From the NCBI GenBank assembly GCA_964247055.1, contig OZ176053.1:4216001-4280000 (forward strand): 64,000 nt of DNA, in the 5' to 3' direction. Below are positions 62,160-64,000 of the stretch, piece after piece. The stretch is from Paragordius varius (taxonomy: Eukaryota > Nematomorpha). The position numbers and the translations under genes were made by a program. A model generated the notes under the pieces. The model saw only the letters and a list, made by a program, of their open reading frames with translations, made no database searches and was not told the origin of the DNA. Position 1 is the stretch's first letter; the number at the start of each line of letters is the position of its first letter.

Positions 62160-63000
62160 CAGAAAAGAATTTGGTCACAGACACGACTTTTTGTTTGCAT
62201 GGGTACTCAACACATGGTTACGGCGCTAACCATGTGCTAAGTTTAAAATCTTGACTAAAATTTAGGAGATAAATCAAAATCTTTATCAAATCCATATAAT
62301 CCCATTATCGGCTTCAAAGCCACACGTTATTTTTAAATAGTGGTGAACATAGGGTGCGGCTCTAACTCACTGCTTATTCAAAAAAGCTTTTGACCAAATC
62401 TTTATCTTTAAGTGGAAAATATTGAATCTATATGATCTCATAAGCTTTCCGTCAAATCCAAAAAACATTTTATTTAGTGGACTTCTTCCAAGAAACATTT
62501 TATTTAGTGGACTTCTTTCCATATGGCCCTACCGAAGAGTTTATATGAGAAAAGAGTTTAACTATCTCTTCATGCATAAATTAGCTAAACTATTATTGAT
62601 TATTAAAGGGCTAGAAATTTATTGCCTTTCTATGATAGCAAAACTATTTCATCTTTTTGATGTCATAGTTTTCCCGAAAATTTTATTACCGTTCCTGTTA
62701 GTTTTACATGACGGCGGCATATTAAAGAGGGTTTGGGGCTCTATTTAGCGGCTAAAACGCTGTGGGGATAGAAGCACTATTAAATTTATATAAACTCATA
62801 TGCGAAAATTGATTTTTGGGTTAGTTCGAATTAAAGAATAAGCCGCATATGTTCGGCGTATTCGTAAAAAAATAATTTTTATTATTGAATTCGGAAGGGC
62901 CTACACGTTTTCCGGAAATCAGTCACAAACAGACGATTTTCGGAGACTTTTTTCGAACCCATTTTGCATGGGGTAAGGCTTAATTAAGAGACTAATTTGT
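62160..63000 (-). repeat. Inverted copies of the 150-bp units
   Basis: On the minus strand, GGTCAAAAGCTTTTTTGAAT, then AAGCAGTGAGTTAGAGCC and GCACCCTATG, matches plus-strand units such as the one at 60,730-60,780. Further inverted cores are near 62,210 and 62,730. CTTCCG...TTTCCGGAAAACGTGTAGG at 62,895-62,920 (minus) matches the Helitron block at 37,660. With 59.6-61.2 kb this makes a large head-to-head arrangement around a spacer of about 1 kb. A 31-bp direct duplication (AACATTTTATTTAGTGGACT) lies at 62,458-62,519. Confidence 0.6.
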
Positions 63001-64000
63001 AAAAATGGATTTTAATCATTTTTTTAAATAATGCGCCTAAAAGGTCATTGAATGCATATTAAATATAGTAATATATCATAGATCCTAAAAATAAATGCCT
63101 TTAATAATTTCAACCTTTTATTCGATAAATCACCAGTTAATATACATTTAAGTGAATAATACTTTTTACATGAAAAAAACAATTCAATTAAAAATAATAA
63201 TTATTTATATTGATATAAGTAGAAGTTGTAGTATCAAAAAAGCAAAAAACTAAAATTATCTACAAGTTTATAATAAGATTTCTGGAATTTGAAATTTGGT
63301 CAATGTTTGTTTTCATCACTATGGCAAAATTGACAAGTATTGGCAATAAGGATTATAATTCATCCTTTTCCTAAAAATATAAAAAATTTAAAATTATAAC
63401 TTTTGTTACTAGATTATATAAATAGAATTCTAAAAACAAAACAGGTTATATTAAATGGACATTTACAATGTATAATTTTGAATGTTAATTAATATATTTT
63501 TTAATAACAGAATTAAACAATCTAACATTATTCAATAAAATGAAATATGTCTCTAAATCCAAAAACCATAAAAGGGCTGTTAGATTTTTTGGTAAAAAAA
63601 ATATTTGATCTGCAAAGAGACTTTTTAAGCAAATAAATTTCTATGAATAATAAAAAACATCGTTCTCACACGCACTAAATCAAAGACCGTTTCCCTGATT
63701 TGACATTAGTAATGTTTATACAACTTTCACTCTATTTTTTAACTTTTTTTATATATTACCAAAGATTTACACTAAATAATTAATAATTAAGCGCCTTCTA
63801 TTAATGAACATTTGTGATAAAAAACGCGTATATGTATATTAGTTTATAATTATCGGGCACTTTTCAAATGGTGATTGCCCACACCCCAAAAACGAAATTT
63901 AACAAGCTTCCGAATACATATTGTATTAGATGAAATAAATTTTTAAAATGCTTTTGCATAACATCGAAAAATGCCTGTGCTTTTAGTTTATCAAAGGTTA
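63001..64000. other. Right end of the window, nothing recognised
   Basis: AT-rich sequence with no supportable gene, element terminus or repeat of the families above. Confidence 0.45.

Noticed and set aside
1-64000. CRISPR arrays, operators, Shine-Dalgarno sites or other prokaryotic or phage features
   Set aside because: The window is eukaryotic: all genes have spliceosomal introns. Repeats here are transposon-derived or microsatellites without regular spacer structure.

Overview
This window is AT-rich nuclear DNA from an animal. Seven protein genes can be read with confidence, and all are split by introns: ATM (minus, C-terminal FATC end beyond the left edge), a catalytically dead secretory-type phospholipase A2 relative (minus), DCAF4 (minus), EIF2S3/eIF2-gamma (plus), an MNX-class homeobox gene (plus), UTP11 (plus) and the Wnt deacylase NOTUM (minus). 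Homeobox, NOTUM and ATM genes together mean a metazoan. Stops TAA and TGA are both used, so the code looks standard. Fifteen introns are only 21-27 nt long, which is known above all from dicyemid mesozoans (published mean about 26 nt). A dicyemid or related simplified spiralian parasite is my best guess, but this is inference and not proven by the sequence.

Layout: 1-11,653 ATM; 11,654-13,517 foldback-repeat debris; 13,518-14,018 PLA2-like gene; 14,019-21,667 a transposon graveyard (foldback elements, a hAT MITE, a tRNA-like SINE, a Helitron-like repeat, the 3' end of a LINE); 21,694-24,596 DCAF4; 25,583-27,407 a decayed hAT transposon with a perfect 8-bp target duplication; 27,626-33,777 EIF2S3; 34,317-34,524 a hAT MITE; 36.1-38.04 kb a decayed mariner followed by a Helitron-like element; 38.04-43.02 kb a gene-free stretch upstream of MNX; 43,024-48,752 MNX; 48,818-49,541 UTP11; 49,755-56,966 NOTUM, with a mariner, a foldback element and a SINE in its introns; 57-64 kb mostly gene-free, holding a degenerate array of about 150-bp units and inverted copies of it.

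The genes do not form one pathway. ATM (DNA-damage kinase), DCAF4 (CUL4 ubiquitin-ligase receptor), EIF2S3 (translation initiation) and UTP11 (ribosome biogenesis) are housekeeping genes; MNX and NOTUM are developmental regulators. Gene borders are compact where transposons have not intervened: MNX and UTP11 lie 65 bp apart on the same strand, and UTP11 and NOTUM converge on one palindromic poly(A) signal.

The most striking pattern is intron-size polarity. In ATM, EIF2S3 and DCAF4 the first introns from the 5' end (2, 4 and 4 of them) are all 21-27 nt, and every later intron is 76-1,427 nt. All six ultra-short introns whose length is a multiple of three carry an in-frame stop. All exon joins below were made by hand from splice signals, reading phase and remembered family sequence, with no transcript data.
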